From: Tissierella sp. MB52-C2
GTDB taxonomy: Bacteria; Bacillota; Clostridia; Tissierellales; Tissierellaceae
Assembly: GCF_030931715.1 (NCBI RefSeq)
Contig: NZ_CP133261.1
Coordinates: 3,326,643 to 3,390,642, forward strand
Direction: 5' to 3'
DNA length: 64,000 nt
Shown here one piece after another: positions 47,986 through 54,265 of the stretch. The notes under the pieces were generated by a model. It had not been told where the DNA came from, did not search any database, and saw nothing but the letters and a program-made list of their open reading frames with translations. Position 1 is the stretch's first letter. Every line of letters starts with the position of its first letter. A program made the position numbers and the translations under genes.

Positions 47986-48537
47986 TTAAATACTTAATGC
48001 TACTACCATTAAAGAACTACTAATGGCAAAGAAGTAATTAAGTACATCTACTATATCTAATACTATTAATACATGGCATATAGTTGCCAAAACCAATATG
48101 ACACTTAACCATTTATCCTTTTTTACAATACTTTTATTTATAGTATCTTCATCTACAGTTCTATTTGTATGTACTATAGGTTTAGTGGTATAGATTTTTA
48201 CTGTGGAATAAATAATAAATATTATTCCCAGAATCTGCTTTAGGGTGGAATCTAAATATATTTCTAAAAGTCCTATTATTATAAAGTTTAGGCTTGTAAT
48301 AAATAAACATCCTAAGTACGTCTTACTATGGTATCCTCCCATATTTCTCCTAAGTAAAATTAACACACCTAAGTAGATAATTGATGATACAGTCTGTCTC
48401 ATAATTATTCCAATTAATACAATAATTAAGGCCGTTAATATACTAGTTCCTATGATCTTCATTCCATAGAGTATTACCCCTATTTCATCATCTGTTGTTG
48501 ACCAAGAAACATATCTTCTAATAAATTGACTTATCAC
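47986..48537 (-). CDS. agrB: AgrB-like peptide-processing membrane protease
   Basis: About 183 aa, roughly five membrane helices. Seen: RRNMGGYHSKTYLGC, which carries the catalytic His and Cys seven residues apart as in staphylococcal AgrB. It trims AgrD at its C-terminus and helps form the ring. Start taken as GTG at 48535-48537 with AAAGGAG 11 nt upstream; an ATG seven codons earlier has no ribosome site. No agrD gene follows it here; an AgrD-like gene lies at 49818-49949. Confidence 0.9.
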   Translation of the reverse strand: MISQFIRRYVSWSTTDDEIGVILYGMKIIGTSILTALIIVLIGIIMRQTVSSIIYLGVLILLRRNMGGYHSKTYLGCLFITSLNFIIIGLLEIYLDSTLKQILGIIFIIYSTVKIYTTKPIVHTNRTVDEDTINKSIVKKDKWLSVILVLATICHVLIVLDIVDVLNYFFAISSSLMVVALSI

Positions 48538-48566
48538 TTTAACTCTAACTCCTTTCATTTATAATA

Positions 48567-48614
48567 ATTATATCAAGTTAATTTTATATTTGTTGAAATC
48601 TGGATTAAGTGGTT
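48567..48614 (-). promoter_or_regulatory. agrB promoter with single LytTR half-site
   Basis: On the minus strand AACCACTTAATCCAG (48600-48614), 27 bp, TATAAT (48567-48572). The other copies of this promoter have two half-sites; compared with the copy at 50 kb, exactly one 20-bp repeat is missing. Confidence 0.7.
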
Positions 48615-48630
48615 ATTTAGGGGGGATTCT

Positions 48631-48675
48631 GTGTTTAAAATTGGAATTTATGAAGACAATAAAAAAGCAAGGTAG
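48631..48675 (+). pseudogene. LytTR response-regulator 5' remnant
   Basis: GTG then 13 codons (VFKIGIYEDNKKAR) and TAG. The first ten codons match the intact regulator at 50172 apart from one change. Past about 48668 the sequence instead matches 52541-52563, so the rest of the regulator and kinase has been deleted from this copy. Confidence 0.75.
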
Positions 48676-48698
48676 TATTTTTATTCGCTTCATAATCT

Positions 48699-48740
48699 AA
48701 TAAACAAAAAAACTAGATTAATCTAGTTTTTTTGTTTATT
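48699..48740 (-). terminator. Terminator of the secreted-protein gene, 42-nt palindrome
   Basis: Arms AATAAACAAAAAAACTAGATT and complement meet without a loop; the minus strand has a T run. It reaches the stop codon of the gene at 48739. Confidence 0.75.
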
Positions 48741-49260
48741 AATTTATATAAATCCAAGTACAATCCCAGTTTTGAAAAATTTCTGCATAGGATGTTCTAG
48801 TTGTATTTGTTTTTATTGATTTACCATCAAGTCTTGTATATTGTCTTTCAACTACTTTGTATTTATTGTAATAAGGTCTGTATCTAAGTCGGATAGTTCT
48901 ATTTTTGGGAGCCGTGTGTGAGAAAGAAGATGTTTGACTATAATTTTTTCCAAATGTAACTCCAAATGAATTTCCTATTTTTAATTTATCACCATAATTT
49001 CCACTTAGCACATGTTGATATTGAATAGAAGTTCCAGTCATTTTAGACATTGAAGCTGTAATACCATTACTTGCTTGAGGACCATTTCTATAAGAACCAT
49101 AACTAGTTCCTACTAATGTTTTACTTTCTACTTGCCAAAATGTTGCACCATCTGAAGGTGCTCTAAAAATTACTTCATCATCTGCATAAACCAAACTATT
49201 GTTAGAAATCAATAAAATAATAAATAATAACATAGATAAAACTTTTAAGCTTCTTTTCAT
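48739..49260 (-). CDS. Secreted protein of unknown function in the agr region
   Basis: 173 aa. Sec signal peptide (residues 1-26, cleavage after VYA). The mature part is rich in Ser, Thr, Gly and Tyr with alternating polar/beta pattern (GNSFGVTFGKNYSQTSSFSH, then IRLRYRPYYNKYKVVERQY) and has one Cys near the end. I recognise no family; a beta-rich extracellular protein, possibly a toxin or surface effector under agr control. Follows the 76-aa membrane protein after 12 bp. Confidence 0.75.
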   Translation of the reverse strand: MKRSLKVLSMLLFIILLISNNSLVYADDEVIFRAPSDGATFWQVESKTLVGTSYGSYRNGPQASNGITASMSKMTGTSIQYQHVLSGNYGDKLKIGNSFGVTFGKNYSQTSSFSHTAPKNRTIRLRYRPYYNKYKVVERQYTRLDGKSIKTNTTRTSYAEIFQNWDCTWIYIN

Positions 49261-49272
49261 ATCATTTCCTCC

Positions 49273-49503
49273 TTAATTTTTGTTGGTATCATTCTTAGAT
49301 TTAAAAAATAAAAAAGGCAAAAATAAAACAAATATAAATACAATTGTTGAAATAATAGAGACATAAGAAAAGACATTTGAAGAATATCCTTCTACTACAT
49401 TAAAATTGATTTTTACTAAATTACCTAATTGAATAATAAGTGAGTAGATAATTAAATCAAAACTAATAATAATTAAAGTTATTGCTTTTTCTGTTTTATT
49501 CAT
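49273..49503 (-). CDS. Small membrane protein with two helices
   Basis: 76 aa. Two membrane helices (about residues 8-28 and 45-69) and a charged tail KSKNDTNKN. AAAGGAG precedes the ATG. Forms an operon with the secreted protein, so a helper, anchor or immunity role is possible but unproven. Confidence 0.7.
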   Translation of the reverse strand: MNKTEKAITLIIISFDLIIYSLIIQLGNLVKINFNVVEGYSSNVFSYVSIISTIVFIFVLFLPFLFFKSKNDTNKN

Positions 49504-49817
49504 GGATGAACTCCTTTCCCAAAATATCTAACTTGATTCTGTTGAGTTAAGTATCACATTGTTTAATATTAAGTTCCAGTTTTATAGGAAATTTTTATAT
49601 AGATTGAACTTAATAAAAATTCAATTAAGTTGTCTCATCAGAAACCTTAATTATTTCACAATTATAAGTACTCAAGGCTCTATTAATTCTTGTTGTATTT
49701 CTCTTAACCTTCCTCCAAATGCGACTAACCTCCTGTTAGCTAGTTCTTTATCTGAAATAAATACTGCATCATCTGTAAGCTTTTCATCAACTTGTCCATT
49801 TTTATCTTATTTCTTGA
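49504..49817 (-). other. Spacer with a coding remnant downstream of the AgrD-like gene
   Basis: From about 49810 to 49672 the minus strand is open and reads DEKLTDDAVFISDKELANRR followed by LVAFGGRLREIQQELIEP and a stop, but no start with ribosome site is visible. It seems a gene fragment of unknown origin. The rest is AT-rich; two ACTTAA repeats 22 bp apart near 49530-49560 lack a -10 box at the right distance. Confidence 0.45.
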
Positions 49818-49949
49818 CTACTTCCTGATAGACTTCGGTGCCTTAGGTTCGTAATATAAAAATGTAGAAACTGTATTTGGAGACTCTTCAGCAATTTTCT
49901 TTGCTACTTTACTTATTTTATCTATACTCTTAATTAGAACTTTCTTCAT
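49818..49949 (-). CDS. agrD: AgrD-like autoinducing peptide precursor
   Basis: 43 aa, start ATG 49947-49949 with AGGAGG 7 nt upstream. N-terminal amphipathic helix (MKKVLIKSIDKISKVAKKIA), a central NTVSTFLY segment and the AgrD-type acidic/proline tail YEPKAPKSIRK. It aligns position by position with clostridial AgrD (ring CLWFT, tail HQPEEPKSLR) except that the ring residue is Ser, predicting a lactone ring STFLY instead of a thiolactone. A Ser-lactone is known in Staphylococcus intermedius. The gene follows an agrB remnant on the same strand; processing may rely on the intact AgrB encoded at 48 kb. Confidence 0.78.
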   Translation of the reverse strand: MKKVLIKSIDKISKVAKKIAEESPNTVSTFLYYEPKAPKSIRK

Positions 49950-49977
49950 CCCTTGTCCTCCTCTCTAGCTTTATTAT

Positions 49978-50057
49978 TAATACTTAATGCCATTGTGGAA
50001 AATACCGCTAATGACAAAAGTAATTAATTTCATTTACTAAACTAATTTGTTTATCAC
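49978..50057 (-). pseudogene. agrB remnant with internal deletion
   Basis: The GTG start and first codons (VINKLV then TAG) and the last about 45 bp (GTCATTAGCGG...GGCATTAAGTATT) match the two ends of the intact agrB at 48 kb; the roughly 480 bp between are missing. Located just before the AgrD-like gene, where agrB normally stands. Confidence 0.7.
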
Positions 50058-50087
50058 TTTAACTACTATGCTCTTTGATTTATAATA

Positions 50088-50155
50088 ATTATATCAGGTT
50101 AATTCCATATTTGTTGAAATTTGGATTAAGTGGTCTTTTTTTGGAGTAAGTGGTT
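50088..50155 (-). promoter_or_regulatory. Promoter and LytTR-type double operator before the agrD side
   Basis: On the minus strand half-sites AACCACTTACTCCAA (50141-50155) and GACCACTTAATCCAA (50121-50135), 20 bp apart, then 27 bp and TATAAT (50088-50093). The plus-strand regulator gene starts 17 bp beyond the other edge, so the operator sits between divergent units. Confidence 0.8.
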
Positions 50156-50171
50156 ATCTAGGGGGGATTCT

Positions 50172-50897
50172 GTGTTTAAAATTGGAATTTGTGAAGACAA
50201 TAAAGATTTCTTATCTGAATTGAGGTTAATAATTGAGAAAAAATTTATCCAACATAATATTAATTGCGAAATAGATTGTTTTTATTCTGGGGAAGAGGTT
50301 CTTGACAATATATTTAATTTAAGGAAAACCTATGATATTATCTTTTTCGATATAGAACTACAAGGATTAAATGGAATAGAAACAGCACGAAAAGTTAGAG
50401 AAGTTGATAAAAATACTATATTTATATTTATTACATATTTAAACGAGAAAGTATATGAAGCCTTAGACCTGACAATCTTTCATTTCATAAGAAAAAGCCA
50501 TTTTCACAAAGAGGTTAATTCAGTCCTTGATTCATTAATTAAGAAACTTGAATATTTAACTAAAAAATATTTCTTTCCTATAGGCGATAACGATATTTAT
50601 CTTAAACTCTATGATATTATATACTTTGAAGTGGTGGATAGAACTGTAATTATACATACCCTAGATATTACTTATACTTCAAATTATCGTTCTCTAAAAG
50701 ATATTCCTTATGATTTAACAGGGAAACATTTCTTTGAAATATATAGAGGAATTATGATAAATCTTAATCATGTGGAAGATTTTATAAATGATAAGGTTAT
50801 TCTTTCCAATGGAGATACTTTCTATATTGCAAGAAGAAGAATTAATAACTTTAAGAAAGAATTCTATAGATATATTTCAACTAAAAGAGAGGGATAA
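50172..50897 (+). CDS. LytTR-family response regulator (AgrA-like)
   Basis: 241 aa. Receiver domain with acidic pair E8-D9, phosphorylation Asp60 (IIFFDIELQGLNGIE) and conserved lysine in FIRKSHFHK; LytTR DNA-binding domain from about 135 (SLKDIPYDLTGKHFFEIYRG, NLNHVEDF). Start is GTG at 50172 behind GGGGGG; the open frame upstream crosses the operator and is not coding. Followed after 2 bp by the kinase. It is expected to bind the GACCACTTAA direct repeats. Confidence 0.93.
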   Translation: MFKIGICEDNKDFLSELRLIIEKKFIQHNINCEIDCFYSGEEVLDNIFNLRKTYDIIFFDIELQGLNGIETARKVREVDKNTIFIFITYLNEKVYEALDLTIFHFIRKSHFHKEVNSVLDSLIKKLEYLTKKYFFPIGDNDIYLKLYDIIYFEVVDRTVIIHTLDITYTSNYRSLKDIPYDLTGKHFFEIYRGIMINLNHVEDFINDKVILSNGDTFYIARRRINNFKKEFYRYISTKREG

Positions 50898-50899
50898 TC

Positions 50900-52213
50900 A
50901 TGGAAAAGTCTAATATTATATTAAGTTTGTTATTTGCCATAGTGGATAATATGCTTTTTGTAGGTATATTATCTAGATTTAGAAACTCTAAAAATAATTA
51001 TAAAATCATTGATTTTCTTTTAATTATTATTGTATCTATTGTTACATGTATATTCGCCCAATTTGGTATTACTCCGTACTTGAAACTAATTCTTATATCT
51101 ATTTTATTATTTTTCATAACCTTCTTATATGATATTAAACTTCATCAACGTATTTTAAGTGTTGTAATATATTATTTTATATTAATTATTTCAGAGCTAT
51201 TAATCACTTCACTAGCTTCAGAAGTTTTAGGTAAAACTGCAATAGAATTAAATTTTCCATATGCTTATTTTTATTTAGGATTATTTAGCAAATTTTTATC
51301 TATATTACTCTTTATGTTAATCAGTAATAAATTTTTAAATAAAAGTATTGTTCTACCGAAAGTTCTAAATTATCTAATGATAGGGGTTTTGTCTTTGTCC
51401 AGTATTTCAATGATATTATTATTTTATTCTAGTTTAGGATTATCCCCTAAAGGCATAGCTTTTACTTTATTTATCATATGCTTGTTTACTTTATTTACTA
51501 GTCTAGGTACTATGATAATGTATTTCAAGGCAAATACCTTTTATATTAATTTACAAAAAGAAACTACCAAAAGGATTTATAATAGATCTTATGAAAAGTT
51601 TATTATAAATAGTGAACTAAAAAATGATACCTTATCTAAAATATGGCATGATATAGGAAACCATATTAAGATATTAGAGAAAATGGATATAGTAGAAAAT
51701 AAAGCTTATATAAATTCAATAAAAGAAAGGTTTAAATCTATTCCAAATAAAATAAGTACAGGAAATAAATTAATAGATATAATATTAAATGATAAATATA
51801 CAGAAGCAACTATCCATAAAATAGACCTTGATATAAAAGCAATTTCTCCTCCTAACCTGGATATTGATGATATGGATTTAAGCTCTATTTTATTTAATAC
51901 TATAGATAATGCAATAGAAGCCTGTTTAAATTGCAATGAAAAAAATAGATATATTTATTTGGAATTATATCTTGATGGAAATTTTTTATTTTATAAGATT
52001 AAAAATAGTTATAATTCTATTAAAGATAATTCTTCTAAGAAATTCTATTTTAATAAAAAGAAGTATCTCTCTTCTGGATATGGTATTAGCATAATAGCGG
52101 ATATTTCAAATAAATATGATGGATATATGGATATAAAGAAAGATGATAATGAATATTCACTTACTATTATTCTTCCTTTAAATGACCATCCAATCCAAGA
52201 AATGACCACTTAA
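50900..52213 (+). CDS. GHKL sensor histidine kinase (AgrC-like)
   Basis: 437 aa. Six to seven membrane helices in residues 1-210 form the peptide sensor; a dimerisation helix carries phosphoacceptor His250 in KIWHDIGNHIKILE; the GHKL ATPase has the N box LFNTIDNAIEAC (Asn332, Asn336) and G box GYGISII. GAGAGGG precedes the ATG. The last codons overlap the LytTR operator of the next promoter. Confidence 0.93.
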   Translation: MEKSNIILSLLFAIVDNMLFVGILSRFRNSKNNYKIIDFLLIIIVSIVTCIFAQFGITPYLKLILISILLFFITFLYDIKLHQRILSVVIYYFILIISELLITSLASEVLGKTAIELNFPYAYFYLGLFSKFLSILLFMLISNKFLNKSIVLPKVLNYLMIGVLSLSSISMILLFYSSLGLSPKGIAFTLFIICLFTLFTSLGTMIMYFKANTFYINLQKETTKRIYNRSYEKFIINSELKNDTLSKIWHDIGNHIKILEKMDIVENKAYINSIKERFKSIPNKISTGNKLIDIILNDKYTEATIHKIDLDIKAISPPNLDIDDMDLSSILFNTIDNAIEACLNCNEKNRYIYLELYLDGNFLFYKIKNSYNSIKDNSSKKFYFNKKKYLSSGYGISIIADISNKYDGYMDIKKDDNEYSLTIILPLNDHPIQEMTT

Positions 52214-52251
52214 ACCAAATTAAAACTATTTTAAATTAGATTTGATATAAT
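52184..52251 (+). promoter_or_regulatory. Promoter and LytTR-type double operator at the kinase end
   Basis: Plus-strand half-sites GACCATCCAATCCAA (52184-52198) and GACCACTTAAACCAA (52204-52218), 20 bp apart, then 27 bp and TATAAT (52246-52251). Same layout as the other sites but in the opposite orientation. The operator overlaps the kinase stop codon. Confidence 0.8.
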
Positions 52252-52257
52252 TTTTAT

Positions 52258-52350
52258 AGGTAAATAAAACGTATGTCTTATATGACAAATTAAAGTGTAT
52301 CAAGATAAGAAAAAACACAAGAAAAGAAGGCAAAAATCCTTCTTTTTTTT
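52258..52350 (+). ncRNA. Candidate agr-controlled small RNA (about 93 nt)
   Basis: Starts about 7 nt after the -10 box at 52246-52251 and ends at an intrinsic terminator: AAAAGAAGG, loop of about seven, CCTTCTTTT, then T run (52322-52350). The only frame is a six-codon one (MSYMTN). The promoter-plus-terminator pair with no gene suggests an RNA product, recalling RNAIII as the target of staphylococcal agr. Start site is predicted, not seen. Confidence 0.6.
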
Positions 52351-52602
52351 AATAATAATTGAATTTTAAAGATAAAAAAGTTTTTGTAGATTTTTCATTT
52401 TAACTTATCTTGAAGGGTATTGATAAAAAACCTTAATTAATGTTATAGTTTCAATAGTTATAGGGATTTATTGCGAGAAATTTTTTTGTAGAATGATTTA
52501 TCTAAAATTTTCTTAGAAAAATCATTCACTAATAATAAATCAAGGTAGTATTTTTTATTTGCTCTTAAATAACCAAGGTGAAAAAACATATTAAGTCATG
52601 GT

Positions 52603-52782
52603 TTATTGTTCTAAATAATATTTATTTAGAAAATGTACTCCTATTATAAAACATAAAACTTTCATTATAAAAGCAATATAATTCATAGGTTCTACCAAAT
52701 AATTACCTGTAATACTTCCTGTTAATAAAAAAGGATATATTATTACTAGTATACTTAAAATCAAGCTAACTTTTTTATTCAT
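52603..52782 (-). CDS. Small membrane protein, third gene of agr-controlled operon
   Basis: 59 aa with two membrane helices (about residues 5-25 and 34-52). Start ATG 52780-52782 with AAAGG upstream, overlapping the stop of the preceding 50-aa gene by 4 bp (ATGA). Unknown function. Confidence 0.65.
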   Translation of the reverse strand: MNKKVSLILSILVIIYPFLLTGSITGNYLVEPMNYIAFIMKVLCFIIGVHFLNKYYLEQ

Positions 52783-52931
52783 ATTATCAACCTTTCTATA
52801 AATAAAATATGAAAATAAAATTCCATGTATTTTTTACTTTGTAGCGCATTATAAGTTTGGACACCATTCATGCTTTCAAATTTTGGTTCAAGCTGTTTTA
52901 TAGCTTCTCGTATAGTAAAAAACTTTCTCAT
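52779..52931 (-). CDS. Small protein, second gene of agr-controlled operon
   Basis: 50 aa: charged helical first part (MRKFFTIREAIKQLEPKFES) and a hydrophobic end (YFHILFIERLII). It starts 7 bp after the stop of the first gene and overlaps the third by 4 bp, which supports it as real. No family recognised. Confidence 0.6.
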   Translation of the reverse strand: MRKFFTIREAIKQLEPKFESMNGVQTYNALQSKKYMEFYFHILFIERLII

Positions 52932-52937
52932 TTCCTC

Positions 52938-53450
52938 TTACGCCTTTCCATATTTTATACTTTCAATAAAAAAATAGTTTGTAGAAAAGTTTGTAATAGC
53001 AATATAATATTTGCCATCTTCTAAAACTTCCAACATAATATCTTCTTTAGGTGATTTTAAGTCATCGTGTTTAACATTATCGTTAACAATATTAGATTTT
53101 ATAAGTTCTACATTTAAAGCTTTATCTGTTACGTATTTCTCGTTTTCATTTTCTCCTAATATGGGACGACCTTCTATTTCAATAGAAATTCTATCACCTT
53201 TTTTTAATGATAATCTTTTTTCTTTTTCACCTCCTAATAAAACTGTATCTCCATTTTGCAACATTATATTGAATTGTTGATATGGATCTTGATTTAAAAT
53301 TGGTATAATGAATCTTACATTTGCTTTTATCTTTTCATTATTACCTAGAATATTGTAAAAGGTTTTTGAACTATAATAATTTCTTGTTAATAACAAAAGT
53401 AAACAAATAAATATTATTAAAGAAATAAATATATTCTTTTTTTTAGACAC
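52938..53450 (-). CDS. Membrane-anchored protein of unknown function, agr-controlled
   Basis: 170 aa. N-terminal membrane anchor or uncleaved signal (residues 7-25), then an extracytoplasmic part of about 145 residues with beta-like pattern (DTVLLGGEKEKRLSLKKGDR, EVLEDGKYYIAITNFSTNYF). No domain recognised. Start GTG 53448-53450 with AGGGGGAAG upstream. Its leader is the nine-unit GGGGATA array and its promoter carries the LytTR-type operator. Confidence 0.75.
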   Translation of the reverse strand: MSKKKNIFISLIIFICLLLLLTRNYYSSKTFYNILGNNEKIKANVRFIIPILNQDPYQQFNIMLQNGDTVLLGGEKEKRLSLKKGDRISIEIEGRPILGENENEKYVTDKALNVELIKSNIVNDNVKHDDLKSPKEDIMLEVLEDGKYYIAITNFSTNYFFIESIKYGKA

Positions 53451-53459
53451 TATTTCTTC

Positions 53460-53522
53460 CCCCTATCCCCTATCCCCTATCCCCTATCCCCTATCCCCTA
53501 TCCCCTATCCCCTATCCCCTAT
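53460..53522 (-). repeat. Nine tandem heptamers GGGGATA in a 5' leader
   Basis: Exactly 63 bp, nine perfect CCCCTAT units on plus (GGGGATA / ATAGGGG on the transcribed strand). It fills the space between the TATAAT at 53527-53532 and the ribosome site of the gene at 53450. Each unit contains a G4 tract with 3-nt spacing, so four units could fold as a G-quadruplex, and unit number may vary by slippage. Confidence 0.95.
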
Positions 53523-53526
53523 AATA

Positions 53527-53594
53527 ATTATATCAGATTAAATTTATATCTGTTGTAATTTGGTTTAAGTGATCTTTTCTTGGAGTGAATGGTT
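53527..53594 (-). promoter_or_regulatory. Promoter and LytTR-type double operator for the three-gene operon
   Basis: On the minus strand half-sites AACCATTCACTCCAA (53580-53594) and GATCACTTAAACCAA (53560-53574), 20 bp apart, then 27 bp and TATAAT (53527-53532). The predicted start lies at the edge of the heptamer array. Confidence 0.8.
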
Positions 53595-53605
53595 ATTTCC
53601 ATATA

Positions 53606-53642
53606 AAAATACCAGAAGAATCCTTTATTCTTCTGGTATTTT
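53606..53642 (-). terminator. V-ATPase operon terminator
   Basis: 16-bp stem AAAATACCAGAAGAAT with five-base loop; on the minus strand followed by TTTTTAT. Directly after the subunit D gene. Confidence 0.85.
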
Positions 53643-53644
53643 CT

Positions 53645-54256
53645 TTATTTTCCCTTAACTCTCTTTAATCTAAAGAAATCTTCTCTTTCCTTTTCTTCCA
53701 ATACTTCCTCTATATATTTAATAGTAGAAGTATATTTAGGAATTTGGATTTTATCTAGGGCGTTGGCTCTTTTTTGTGTCTTTTTTATTTCCATGGCTAA
53801 TTTATATACTGAGTTTTCTAGCTCTGCTAATTCATATATAAGATTTTTTATATCTGTAAATTTTAGTACTGCTTTGTCAAAGGCTGGATTTGTTCTAAAA
53901 AAACCATACTCTGTCGTAAGAATAGTGTCTTCCCTTTTTATAATGGGTACTTCTACTCCCATTACAGATTTAAATAATATATCAAAACTCTCTTCCTTTG
54001 CAATAGAACTTGCTAGTTCACTTACATATTCACTGCCTATGGTTATATTGGCTAGCTTTAAAGCTTCATAGGCCTGCTTAAACTCAATATCTATTCTCTC
54101 CTGTAGTTCACTAGCCCTATCTATTAGAGACATCATTTCTCTAATTAAAACTGTTCTCTTTCTATCTAATAACTCATAACCCTTCTTCGCAAATCCAAGG
54201 GAACCTTTAGCTTTAATTAAGTTTGCTTTTGTAGGGGTCATTTTATATACTACCAT
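53645..54256 (-). CDS. V-type ATPase subunit D
   Basis: 203 aa, long antiparallel coiled coil forming the central stalk. Seen: N-terminal PTKANLIKAKGSLGFAKKGY and LLDRKRTVLIREM typical of subunit D. Last gene of the operon, 9 bp after subunit B. Confidence 0.95.
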   Translation of the reverse strand: MVVYKMTPTKANLIKAKGSLGFAKKGYELLDRKRTVLIREMMSLIDRASELQERIDIEFKQAYEALKLANITIGSEYVSELASSIAKEESFDILFKSVMGVEVPIIKREDTILTTEYGFFRTNPAFDKAVLKFTDIKNLIYELAELENSVYKLAMEIKKTQKRANALDKIQIPKYTSTIKYIEEVLEEKEREDFFRLKRVKGK

Positions 54257-54265
54257 TTAATCACC

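Noticed and set aside
49520-49565. Fifth LytTR operator before the 76-aa gene
   Set aside because: ACTTAA repeats are 22 bp apart, match the half-site poorly and have no TATAAT 27 bp downstream.
52491-52527. Terminator of the three-gene operon
   Set aside because: GAATGATTT...AAATCATTC forms a hairpin, but no T run follows on the minus strand; its role is unclear.
53460-53522. CRISPR-like array
   Set aside because: The repeats are contiguous 7-bp units without spacers, and no cas genes are present.
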